Shown in pieces: positions 17,335-25,129 of a stretch of 64,000 nt of DNA. Origin of the DNA: Pseudonocardia parietis (GTDB lineage Bacteria > Actinomycetota > Actinomycetes > Mycobacteriales > Pseudonocardiaceae); assembly GCF_017876315.1 (NCBI RefSeq), contig NZ_JAGINU010000004.1, positions 310,001-374,000 on the forward strand, read 5' to 3'. The notes under the pieces are model-generated. The model had not been told where the DNA came from. It worked only from the letters and a program-made list of their open reading frames with translations, and ran no database searches. The stretch's first letter is position 1; each line of letters opens with the position of its first letter. The position numbers were made by a program, and so were the translations under genes.

Positions 17335-17523
17335 ATGGCTGAGAACGACGAGACCGTCACGCTCAAGCCCGGGCAACGTGCTCCCGTGTCTGGGTTCTAC
17401 GACTGCGACGCCAGGTGCGGGCATCGGTGGAGCACCGACGTGAAGGGCCACCCGATGCCGCCGCTTCCCCAGGAGTGCAAGGGAACGGTCTGGCGGCTCG
17501 CCCAGCGGCGTCCGACCTCGTGA
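17335..17523 (+). CDS. Small zinc-ribbon-like protein
   Basis: A 62-residue protein beginning MAENDETVTLKPGQRAPVSG. Cysteines in YDCDARCGH and a later CKG suggest a single zinc-binding knuckle, reminiscent of YjzC-type small proteins (LKPGQxxPxSGxY). ATG at 17335. Its stop codon overlaps the GTG of the next gene (GTGA), so the two are co-translated. Role unknown. Confidence 0.7.
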   Translation: MAENDETVTLKPGQRAPVSGFYDCDARCGHRWSTDVKGHPMPPLPQECKGTVWRLAQRRPTS

Positions 17524-18641
17524 GTACAGCGGCCGCGTCATCGGATCGTGCCGATACCTGCGAGAGCCACGAGATCGTTGTCGGTGTGCTGGCCGATCCC
17601 GACCTCCCGACCGCGGTCGCCGACCGGCTGGAGGGCACCTTGGAGGCCAAGCTGCCCGAACAGCTGGCGCATGTGCCGGTGCGGTGGCGGATCGAGATCG
17701 CCCGCGACGCGTTCGAGATGCACTCCGGCTACGAACGGCTACTCGACCGGGCCCGCGAACGGGTCCGGACCACCGACTGGGACCTGGCCATCTGCCTGAC
17801 CGATGCGCCACTGCGTGACGACCACAGCGTGGTGCTGGCCGAGATCGGGGCCGAGGACAGCAACGCGGTGGTGTCGCTGCCCGCCATCGGCGGCGTCGAC
17901 GTGGTGCGCCGGACACGCCGGCTCGTCGCGCTCCTGGTCGAACACCTGGCCGCCGGCGTCCTAACCGTGGACGGCACCCGCTCGGAACTGCGTGACGACC
18001 CGCGCCTGCGCCGCGCCCGCACCCTGCACGTGGTCAACCCGAGCGAGACCGACATCGGCAGCAAGATCGTGCTCGGCTACCGGCTCGGAATGGCCCGGCT
18101 GCTGCTCGGCATGACCCGCGCCAACCGGCCCTGGCGCCTGGCATGGGGCCTCTCGGCCGCGCTGGGCGGCTCCCTGGCCGGCTCCGCGTTCGGAGTGCTC
18201 TACTACAGCATCTGGATGCTCGCCGACTCCCTGTCCGAATGGCGGATCGCCCTCGTGTGCGCCGGCGCGATCGCCATCTACGTCCTCTGGCTCATCACCA
18301 GCCACGGCCTGTGGCAGGCGGACACCACATCGACCCGTCGCGACGACGTCCCCACCTCGCTGCGCAACGTCAGCACGGTGCTCACCGTCACGCTCGGCGC
18401 CCTGGTGTTCTTCACCGTCCTGTTCACCGGCGTCCTGGTCGCGTGCCTGCTGGTCATCACCCCGGACTACCTCGCCACGAACCTCGGACATCCGAGCGGG
18501 TTCGGCGACTACCTCGACACCGCACTGATGGCGACCGTGATGGGGATGGTCGCCGGCGCGGTCGGGTCCGGCCTCGAAGACGACACCACCATCCGCCACG
18601 CCACCTACGGCTACCGCGAGCGGCAACGCATGGACACCTGA
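17520..18641 (+). CDS. Membrane protein with soluble N-terminal domain
   Basis: A 373-residue protein. Residues 1-190 form a soluble alpha/beta domain (EIVVGVLADPDLPTAVADRLE; DWDLAICLTDAPLR; NAVVSLPAIGG). Residues 200-355 hold four hydrophobic spans (LSAALGGSLAGSAFGVLYYSIW; IALVCAGAIAIYVLWLI; VLTVTLGALVFFTVLFTG; MATVMGMVAGAVGSGL). The GTG start overlaps the preceding stop, which fixes it. Similar proteins occur in actinobacteria without assigned function. The coupled zinc-ribbon protein suggests joint action at the membrane. Confidence 0.8.
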   Translation: MSTAAASSDRADTCESHEIVVGVLADPDLPTAVADRLEGTLEAKLPEQLAHVPVRWRIEIARDAFEMHSGYERLLDRARERVRTTDWDLAICLTDAPLRDDHSVVLAEIGAEDSNAVVSLPAIGGVDVVRRTRRLVALLVEHLAAGVLTVDGTRSELRDDPRLRRARTLHVVNPSETDIGSKIVLGYRLGMARLLLGMTRANRPWRLAWGLSAALGGSLAGSAFGVLYYSIWMLADSLSEWRIALVCAGAIAIYVLWLITSHGLWQADTTSTRRDDVPTSLRNVSTVLTVTLGALVFFTVLFTGVLVACLLVITPDYLATNLGHPSGFGDYLDTALMATVMGMVAGAVGSGLEDDTTIRHATYGYRERQRMDT

Positions 18642-18814
18642 GCCGGCCGGCTCAGACGAGCGCCTACGGCGCACTCGATGGTCATCGACGCGCGCGGACG
18701 CAGACGTCCCGAGTCCCGGTGCGTAGCCGCTGCCGGAGGCGTACGCGGTCGGCAAAGTATGCGCGGACCCGCTACGACGGTCGCGCAGCCGACCGGCGGC
18801 GGGTGCTGCTGGGT

Positions 18815-19141
18815 TCAGCGTTCCGGCTGGTGCGAGCTGTGCTCGGCGTTGATGCGCCGGGCCTCCTCGAGCTGATCTTCCAGGATGACGATGCGGCACG
18901 CTGCCTCGAGCCCGGTGCCCTCGTCGACCAGCGCCCGAACCCGGGTGGCCAACCGCAGCTGATAGCGAGAATAGCGGCGGTGCCCACCCCGCGAGCGTTG
19001 CGGGACGAGCAGTTTCACCTCGTCAAGACTGCGCAGGAACCCGGGTGTGGTGCCCAGCATCTCCGCTGCGCGGCCCATGGTGTAGGCGGGGTAATGCTCG
19101 TCCTCGAGCTTGTCTGTCGCGGTTTGTAGCTCTTCGGCCAT
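18815..19141 (-). CDS. Small MerR-like DNA-binding regulator
   Basis: A 108-residue protein with a winged helix of MerR type: YTMGRAAEMLGTTPGFLRSLDE, then the wing GGHRRYSRYQLRLATRV, and a C-terminal coiled-coil-like helix (ILEDQLEEARRINAEH). It lacks an effector domain. It is closely related to the product at 29771-30196. The ATG at 19141 is preceded by GAAGGTG; longer in-frame starts lack one. Proteins of this size are frequent beside stress genes in actinomycetes. Target unknown. Confidence 0.75.
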   Translation of the reverse strand: MAEELQTATDKLEDEHYPAYTMGRAAEMLGTTPGFLRSLDEVKLLVPQRSRGGHRRYSRYQLRLATRVRALVDEGTGLEAACRIVILEDQLEEARRINAEHSSHQPER

Positions 19142-19158
19142 TGCACCTTCACAGGTCG

Positions 19159-19190
19159 AGGGGCCCCGGCGCAGTCGCACCGGGGCCCCT
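19159..19190 (-). terminator. GC hairpin upstream of MerR-like gene
   Basis: Perfect 11-bp arms (aggggccccgg and complement) with a 10-base loop. It lies 18 bases before the MerR-like ATG, in its leader. It could end transcription entering from upstream or act as a leader structure. Confidence 0.45.
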
Positions 19191-20065
19191 GGGTTTGTCT
19201 CTCACACCATCGACCGGCTCATCGCCGGCTTCCTCGACCCCGCAGGACTCGGATACCAGCTCCTGCGGAATCGCATGTGCGTAGTAACCGAAGATCACCT
19301 TCCGTTCCAGACGAGGCGGAACCCATCCCGGCCCAGACGGGCAGCGGTGGGTCGGACAGTGCGCGAGGTCCCTTCTCCTCAGTGTTGCTGATCTTGCAGT
19401 GTTGCGGTGTTGCTGTGTCGCTCGCGGGTAGTTACGTCATCTCCCGCGCTTCTCAGACTTTCTCTTCCCTGACAGGACGGACACTACACACGCCTGTCGA
19501 CGGATGTCTACCCCAGCTGCGTAAGGTTTTGTGTGCGGCGCGGACCAGCCGTGCCGTCGGCATCAGGCTTGTCGGCGGCCGAGGTGGCAGTTCGGCGCCA
19601 CGGGTGAGCCACCGGCGCTCGACGAGCCCTGAACGGCGCTGACCCGCGGGTGCTTCGGTGTCGCGGAGCGCCGTCGGCGCTCCACCAGTACCGGCTGGGC
19701 GATGGGGGCACCGTGGTGTCGTCGACTCACGACCGCGGCGCGGTGCCGACGAGTCCCTCGGCCGGTCGGGCTACATGGCGTAGCCCAGTCCCCTGAGCGC
19801 CGCCGACGTCGCCGACCGCTCGTCCGAAGCACGGCACGGCGACGGATTCTCACTCTGGGGCGGCGCCGTGCTCGTGTTCTGAGCCAGCCGGTGTGCATCG
19901 TTGTCGCCCATGGCGGCTGTAGGCGGCTGGCGGACCGTCGGTGTCGGCGCGGGTTCTACGTTCGCCGTTGCCTGGTGTGCCAGGTGGCTGTGCGCTGGAC
20001 GGGCGCCACTGTGTCGGACCGGGTGAGACGATGAGGGGACCACGGTTGCCGTAGGAGAAGGGACG
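19191..20065. other. Long intergenic region, no convincing gene
   Basis: About 870 bases with no frame that has both a start signal and protein-like composition. On the minus strand a frame ending at 19153 reads like the tail of a protein (VIFGYYAHAIPQEL), perhaps a recombinase remnant, but has no start. GTGTTGC occurs three times at 19382, 19399 and 19407. The region around 19420-19500 is less GC-rich and could hold promoters. Confidence 0.4.
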
Positions 20066-20323
20066 GTGACGGTGATGGACAGCCACCATCCTCCGGAGGG
20101 CACACCGGAGGGCGCGGCGCTGGTGCTGGCCGTGGTGACCGCCCGGGCAGCGCGTGGCGAGGCGGTGGGGGTGCTGCGCTGCTGGGGGCAGTGCGGCACC
20201 GTGCAGGCGTGTCGAGCGTTGCGTGCTTGCGGCGACGCCCGGGCCCAGGAGGTCGAGGCGGCGCGCGTGGTGGCGCTGGTTGATGCCGTCGCTCAGCTCG
20301 GCGCCGACCCTGACTGGGACTGA
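20066..20323 (+). CDS. Small hypothetical protein
   Basis: An 85-residue mainly helical protein containing the alanine-rich segment GAALVLAVVTARAARGE and three cysteines (RCWGQCGTVQACRALRACG). The GTG at 20066 has AGGAGAAGGG just upstream, a good ribosome binding site; ATG at 20075 is an alternative. Its 3' end overlaps the convergent GAF-ANTAR gene by about 30 bases. No family recognised. Confidence 0.55.
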   Translation: MTVMDSHHPPEGTPEGAALVLAVVTARAARGEAVGVLRCWGQCGTVQACRALRACGDARAQEVEAARVVALVDAVAQLGADPDWD

Positions 20324-21081
20324 CCCGGCTGATCCTGGTGGTGTGTGGCGGCCAGGTCGGCGGGGTTCAGGGTGCCGGCGATCAGTGCCCGGACGACGTC
20401 GCGCACCGGGACCTGCTGGTGGCGGGCGTGGGCCCACAGCAGCTGCCAGGCGGTGTCGACGTCCACGCCGGTCCCGCCGGCCACGATCCCGACCGCCTGG
20501 CCGGTGGTGACCCGCTCGTGCAGCACGGTGATGGTGTGGCTGGCCAGGCGCGCTGAGCGCTGTTGCGGGTCGGGTTCGGCCAGCAGGGCCAGCACCGCCA
20601 GATCGGCCAGTATCCGCGCGAGCTGCGCGGACGCGGGGGTCAGTGCGCGGGGCGTGGGGTAGAGCAGGTTCACCCCGCCGACCGCGGTGTGATCGAGCTG
20701 CATCGGCACCGCGTGCACGGCGCGATATCCCGCCTGCAGCGCCGCCGGGGTGAACTCGGGCCAGCGCTCGCGCGCACCGTGCAGGTCCGCGGCGACCACG
20801 GGCTGGGCCTGGGCGATGCAGTCCACACACGGCCCCTGATCGATCTGGGATTGCAGCAGCTCCAGGAACTGCGAGCGCTCATCCGAGGCCGCGCCGACCT
20901 GCAACCCCCCGCGGGGGTCGACCAGGACGATCCCGACCGCGGCACCCGCGAACAGGCGCGTGCCCGCCTCGATCACCAGGGCGAGGGTGGTAGCGGGGTC
21001 GGGATCTTCGAGCAGGCTGGCGGTGATCTCGGCCAGCAGCGTGGCCGGCTGATCGTGCGGCTCGATCGCCTCGTCGAGCAT
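20293..21081 (-). CDS. GAF and ANTAR domain regulator
   Basis: A 262-residue protein. The GAF domain at about residues 10-170 includes AAVGIVLVDPRGGLQVGAASDE and the CVDC pair often seen in this family (QGPCVDCIAQ). The ANTAR domain at about 180-245 reads RVTTGQAVGIVAGGTGVDVDTAWQLLWAHAR. ANTAR domains act as RNA-binding antiterminators. The ATG at 21081 follows GAAGAGGTGACC. A second GAF-ANTAR gene lies directly upstream in the same orientation (83 bases), so the two may form an operon. Confidence 0.85.
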   Translation of the reverse strand: MLDEAIEPHDQPATLLAEITASLLEDPDPATTLALVIEAGTRLFAGAAVGIVLVDPRGGLQVGAASDERSQFLELLQSQIDQGPCVDCIAQAQPVVAADLHGARERWPEFTPAALQAGYRAVHAVPMQLDHTAVGGVNLLYPTPRALTPASAQLARILADLAVLALLAEPDPQQRSARLASHTITVLHERVTTGQAVGIVAGGTGVDVDTAWQLLWAHARHQQVPVRDVVRALIAGTLNPADLAATHHQDQPGQSQSGSAPS

Positions 21082-21163
21082 GGGGGTCACCTCTTCGGGT
21101 CCGGGCGTCACCAGCGGCCGCATCGTCTGGCTAGCGCTGTGGGCTCAGCACTGTGGGCGCTGG

Positions 21164-21874
21164 TCACTCTGCCAGCTGGTCGAGATCGATCCGGCGATGC
21201 ACGAGATCGTGGGCCAACTCCAGTATCGACCGGTCCTGACCGTAGGCATGCGCCCGTAGCCGGGTGAACGCGTCGTCGAGGCTCAGGCCCAACCGGGCGG
21301 CGAGCATGCCGGTCGCGATGTGCACATCCTGATACGACACCAGCGGGCGCGGCGCGTCCCGCCCGGCGCGCTGGGCCCGGGCGAACTGGTCGATGACCAC
21401 CGCGGCCGCCAACTCGGCCAGCACCGCCGCGTCCAGGGCCTCGCTCACCCCCAATCCGCCCGGGCGGCGCCGATACAACGTCAGCGTGCCCACCCGGATC
21501 GCCCCGGCACGCAGCGCGAACGCGAACACCGCGCCCAGCCCGGCCTGGCCGGCCTCCCCGACGAAGCCCGGCCACCGGGCCGCCTGCTCGGACAGGGTGT
21601 CGATCAGGACCGGCTCCTCGGCCGTGAGCGCCTCCATTCCGGGGCCCTCGCCGAGGGTGTACTGCAGCTGCTCCAGGCGTGCGGCCCACTCGTCGCTGGC
21701 GCCGTGCAGTTCCTCCGAGCGCGACGCGGTCCGCAGACTCAACGCCGCCGCATCCACCGACGCCAACTCCGCCACGCAGGCCACACACACCGCGTGGGCG
21801 CAGCCGTCGGAGCCCGTGGCGCCCCCGGCGGCGAGCACCTCGCGCCACAGCTGCTGCCGACGTTGCCTGTCCAC
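21164..21874 (-). CDS. GAF and ANTAR domain regulator
   Basis: A 236-residue protein with a GAF domain (about 15-165; SVDAAALSLRTASRSEEL, YTLGEGPGMEALTAEEPVLI) and an ANTAR domain (about 185-235; IATGMLAARLGLSLDDAFTRLRAHAY). GTG at 21874 is preferred because GAGGGG precedes it; an upstream in-frame ATG at 21919 gives 15 extra residues with no good ribosome binding site. It lies upstream of another GAF-ANTAR gene and is divergent from a third (22286), making a three-gene cluster. Confidence 0.82.
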   Translation of the reverse strand: MDRQRRQQLWREVLAAGGATGSDGCAHAVCVACVAELASVDAAALSLRTASRSEELHGASDEWAARLEQLQYTLGEGPGMEALTAEEPVLIDTLSEQAARWPGFVGEAGQAGLGAVFAFALRAGAIRVGTLTLYRRRPGGLGVSEALDAAVLAELAAAVVIDQFARAQRAGRDAPRPLVSYQDVHIATGMLAARLGLSLDDAFTRLRAHAYGQDRSILELAHDLVHRRIDLDQLAE

Positions 21875-22198
21875 AACGACCCCTCGATCGATCACCAGCC
21901 GAGGCCTGGGGCACTCCACCGCCGCGACGCCCGGCCTCTGGCTGGCGTCAGCCTACGAGCCCTGTCTTCGTACCATCCGCCCCGACCGCCCGCGGGGCGG
22001 ATGAAGGGCACGCTCGTGCCGTCCGTGGCGCACTCGCCCGCCGATCACAGCCGTGGTGGCGAGGCGGCGGTAGCGTTGTGCGGCGCGGTCGAGCAGGCGG
22101 CCGCGGATCCGACCGGAACGGGGCGCAGGTCGTGATGACTGTGCGCACCCGGTACCCGGAGGCCATGCGGCGCCCTCATCGCGCCTCAGATGGGGAGC

Positions 22199-22221
22199 GC
22201 ATGCCGCTTCGGCTCTGCCGT
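22199..22221 (+). promoter_or_regulatory. Conserved box upstream of GAF-ANTAR gene, copy 2
   Basis: Same 23-base box as 4489-4511 with a single C to T change, 64 bases before the ATG at 22286. The bases just before it (ggggagcg versus gcgggagcg) are also similar. Confidence 0.5.
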
Positions 22222-22285
22222 GCCAGCATGCGGCCCGACCCGCGCTGGCCCCGGATATGGTTTTGCTCGTGGTGGGAGTCCGCGC

Positions 22286-23008
22286 ATGCACCCTGAACAG
22301 AACGACCAGCTGGCCACCGTCCTGCGCAGGACCGCCCGCGACCTGATCGCCCATCGCAGCATCAGCGACCTGGAGCAGTCCCTGGAGCAGATCGTGGCCG
22401 CGGCCGTGGACACCGTGCCCGGTGTCGACGCGGGCGGGATCTCGATGACCGAGCACGGCCACATCACCTCGCGCAGCCCCACCACCGACGACGTCCGCAA
22501 ACTCGACCAGATTCAAGCCGAGCTGCACGAGGGTCCCTGCATCTCCGCCGCCGAACACCCACCCGCCGACGGGGTCGTCCTCGCCGCGGACCTGGCCGAG
22601 GAGCCCGACACGAGCCGGTGGCCGCGCTTCGCCCCGAAGGCCGTGGAGCAGGGCTACCGCTCGATGATGTCGACTTCGCTGTCGGCCAACGGCAGGATCC
22701 GGGCCGCGCTCAACCTCTACTCCCGCACCGCCGGGGTGTTCGACGAGTCCGCGCGGACCCTGGCCGGGCTGTTCGGGGCCCAGGCCGCGGTGCTGCTCTA
22801 CGGCGTCGATCACGCCGCGCAGATGGCCCAGGCCCTGGCCACCCGCGACATGATCGGCCGGGCGAAAGGCATCCTGATGGAACGCTTCGGCGTCGACGAC
22901 AGCCACGCCTTCCAGATGCTGGTGCGTTCCTCGCAGCACACCAACCTCAAACTCGCCGACATCGCCGCCTCGCTCACCGCCGACACCGGTCGCGAACACC
23001 GCCTCTGA
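22286..23008 (+). CDS. GAF and ANTAR domain regulator, paralogue B
   Basis: A 240-residue protein, a close paralogue of the one at 4572. It has a GAF domain (SDLEQSLEQIVAAAVDTVPG, GGISMTEHGHI, EGPCISAAEHPPADGVV) and an ANTAR domain (MIGRAKGILMERFGVDDSHAFQML). The ATG at 22286 begins the segment conserved between the paralogues. Both copies also share an upstream box. It is divergent from the GAF-ANTAR gene at 21874 and followed by a STAS gene 315 bases downstream. Confidence 0.88.
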   Translation: MHPEQNDQLATVLRRTARDLIAHRSISDLEQSLEQIVAAAVDTVPGVDAGGISMTEHGHITSRSPTTDDVRKLDQIQAELHEGPCISAAEHPPADGVVLAADLAEEPDTSRWPRFAPKAVEQGYRSMMSTSLSANGRIRAALNLYSRTAGVFDESARTLAGLFGAQAAVLLYGVDHAAQMAQALATRDMIGRAKGILMERFGVDDSHAFQMLVRSSQHTNLKLADIAASLTADTGREHRL

Positions 23009-23139
23009 CCCACGCTCCCCGCGCCCCGCCAGCAGGGCGCCGTTCGTCCCGAGCCCCGGGCCCCGGGGCCCGGATCGCGGGGCGCCGGCCTCGGGGCCAC
23101 CGTGGAGATCCCAGGGGGTGTTGCCTGCCTGACGGTCAT

Positions 23140-23165
23140 GGTTGCGGCCGTGGACTCACGGGTAT
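23140..23165 (+). promoter_or_regulatory. Candidate SigB/SigF-type promoter for STAS gene
   Basis: GGTTG at 23140-23144 and GGGTAT at 23160-23165, separated by 15 bases. This matches the actinobacterial general-stress promoter pattern GTTT-N14-16-GGGTAT well. It would give a leader of about 150 bases before the STAS start at 23323. Confidence 0.5.
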
Positions 23166-23322
23166 CCAATGCCCGAGTCGCACCGCGATCGGCACCCGGC
23201 GCCGTAGGCGAAACGCTGGGTGGATCGCATGTGGCGGGTCGAGCCACCGGCCGCCGTATCCTTTCCGTTCCCGCCGCCACCACAGCGCGGGCGGGAACTG
23301 CGAGCCAGGGGGTGTGGATCCC

Positions 23323-23802
23323 ATGACCCAGGTATCGGCCCAGCTCACCGTCCGGGCCACCCGGCCCAATCCACGCAGCGTGCTGGTCACCGTCGGCGGC
23401 GAAATCGATCTGGCCACGGCGCCGACGCTGACCACCGCGCTACGCGACCTGGTCGCCATCCCCGGCGGCGGCCACACCGTGATCGATCTACGCGCAGTGT
23501 CGTTTCTCGCAGCATGCGGGGTTCGCGCACTGGCCGTGACCCGCGATCACGCCGCGACCACCGGCACCACCATGAGCACCACAGCGGGCACCCATAGCGT
23601 GGTCGGGCGCGCGCTCGCCCTGCTGGGCTGGGTGCATGATCCCTGCTGCACGCTCGACACGACCCCGACTCAGCTCGGGCTCGGCGCGCACCGCGACGAA
23701 CCGACCACCGTCCCCTGCCTTGCGCGCCCGACACGAGCCGACCAGTACCGGCCCAGCGCCGCCGCCCCGCGGGAACCCACAGCACCTCTCACCGCGCCGT
23801 AA
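23323..23802 (+). CDS. STAS-domain protein (anti-sigma factor antagonist)
   Basis: A 159-residue protein with a clear STAS domain at residues 1-105: VLVTVGGEIDLATAPTLTTALRDL is the hallmark opening of SpoIIAA/RsbV-type proteins, then TVIDLRAVSFLAACGVRALAV. The usual phosphoserine position reads Leu-Ala-Ala-Cys-Gly (DSSG in RsbV), so the acceptor Ser/Thr is missing and regulation by phosphorylation is doubtful. The C-terminal 45 residues are Pro-rich. ATG at 23323 with gagccagggggtg upstream. A general-stress type promoter lies 160 bases upstream. Confidence 0.85.
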   Translation: MTQVSAQLTVRATRPNPRSVLVTVGGEIDLATAPTLTTALRDLVAIPGGGHTVIDLRAVSFLAACGVRALAVTRDHAATTGTTMSTTAGTHSVVGRALALLGWVHDPCCTLDTTPTQLGLGAHRDEPTTVPCLARPTRADQYRPSAAAPREPTAPLTAP

Positions 23803-24189
23803 GCGGGTAACCCAGCACAGTAGCCGCCACCAGCTACACCGGGCGCAAGGCGATCAGATGGACCGCCGCCAGTCCTGCGGATCGGCCAACAGCAGAGCGG
23901 GCGCGTCGGTCTCGAGCAGCCCCGCAGCGGTCGCAGTGCCAGAATTTATCCCCCGCACCTGGAGCACGGCGCCCAGGCAGCCGGCCACGATCGCGCCGTG
24001 GAGGAAGTCTCGGACGGCGCCAGATCCGCGGGAGCCGATGTCGAGGTGATCTCCGCGTTTCGGGGGATGGCACGATGACGCGGCGCGTGACCAGTTGTGG
24101 GCGCCTTGCAGGTGGGTGTCTGCTCGCCGTCACCCCGGACCACAGCCGAGACTGATCGCGTCCGCAACTGGAACCTCTACGGCGCTCGG
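23803..24189. other. Intergenic, possible gene remnant
   Basis: About 390 bases. A plus-strand frame ending at the TGA at 24076-24078 reads protein-like near its end (DRAVEEVSDGARSAGADVEV), but it has no start codon with a ribosome binding site. It may be the tail of a decayed gene. Nothing else seen. Confidence 0.3.
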
Positions 24190-24630
24190 TCAGTCCACTG
24201 CCGGCACCATCCGAGACACCAGCGTCACCTCGGTGCCGGGATCAGCGGGCACGATCGCCATCTGCTCGACCAGCTCACGCATCAACGGGATCCCCATCCC
24301 GCGATACCGCGCCCACTGCGGGTCGGCGTCCGGTTCGCGCCACCGGCCCCGGTCGCGCACCTGGATACGGATTCGCCGTCCCTCGGTCGTCACCGTCACC
24401 TCGGCGGTGATCTGCACGGTCTGCTCGTCGTCATTGGCGCCGCGGGGAGCGGCCCCGGCATGCTCGATGGCGTTCGTGACCGCCTCGCCGACCGCTAGCA
24501 GCAGGTCGTCGCCACTGGTATCCGGCCAGGCCAGAAATTTCAACCAGTCGCGAAAGTGGCCCCGGGCCACCGGGATCGAGCCGGGATCCACTGACACCGT
24601 CACCGTGCACGCCGTGTCGCTACAGCACAC
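24190..24630 (-). CDS. RsbW-type anti-sigma factor / ATP-binding protein
   Basis: A 146-residue HATPase_c_2 protein. ATP-binding motifs are in order: N box GEAVTNAIEHA (Glu49, Asn53, His57), G1 box VRDRGRW (Asp93, Gly95) and G2 box RGMGIPLM (110-117). Such proteins bind sigma factors and phosphorylate STAS antagonists. GTG at 24630 is chosen because AGGAGGGAG lies upstream; a long in-frame extension has no protein-like features. Logical partners are the STAS proteins and the interrupted SigB/F-type sigma factor of this window. Confidence 0.85.
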   Translation of the reverse strand: MCCSDTACTVTVSVDPGSIPVARGHFRDWLKFLAWPDTSGDDLLLAVGEAVTNAIEHAGAAPRGANDDEQTVQITAEVTVTTEGRRIRIQVRDRGRWREPDADPQWARYRGMGIPLMRELVEQMAIVPADPGTEVTLVSRMVPAVD

Positions 24631-25125
24631 CGGGCGCTCCCTCCTCGGCGCCCAGGGGCGCCTGCCAGCATTGTCATCACACCAGCGGCGGGCTACCCAC
24701 GGTGGGACTCGGTCAACCGGGCTCGCCGCTGCCCCCAGCTGGCCTAACCTCCGGCGGTCCTCGGCTGTGTCCACGCGCTCGATCGCGGACCACAGCCGTC
24801 CATTCGTATCTGAAGCAACGATCGGATTCTTGATCGCGTCCCGAGCTGCTGCTCCCGATTGATCCGGATGCGCCCGGATTGACCAGCCCGCGGAACAGCT
24901 TCTGTTCGGCATTGGCGCGCCGGTGCCCCACACTCGGTGGCGTTGCTGCTCGACCACGAGGTCAGGGGCCATGGCCGCGACACGCGCGGACCCCGGCTGG
25001 TCCGATCTGGTCCGAGCCCGCCCGCGGCGCAGCATTCGGTGCGGACTCCCCAGTTACGGACATCCGATCTCGTTGTATCCCGAGGAAGCGCACGCAAACG
25101 CATCCCCGCCTACCCTGGGGTCCGG
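24631..25125. other. Intergenic, no gene seen
   Basis: About 495 bases between the RsbW-type gene and the second IS701-family element. No frame with a start signal, no clear repeat. It may be sequence left from a deletion next to the element. Confidence 0.35.
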
Positions 25126-25129
25126 TTAG

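Noticed and set aside
15539..17443. A 634-residue plus-strand open frame over the IS701-family element
   Set aside because: Antisense shadow of the duplicated transposase gene; the same duplication makes it look repetitive and long.
19153..19320. Minus-strand frame ending in VIFGYYAHAIPQEL, like an integrase C-terminus
   Set aside because: Too short, no start, and no other recombinase residues upstream; kept only as a remark in the intergenic entry.
23821..24078. Plus-strand frame with a protein-like ending before the RsbW-type gene
   Set aside because: No start codon or ribosome binding site; could be a remnant but cannot be supported as a gene.
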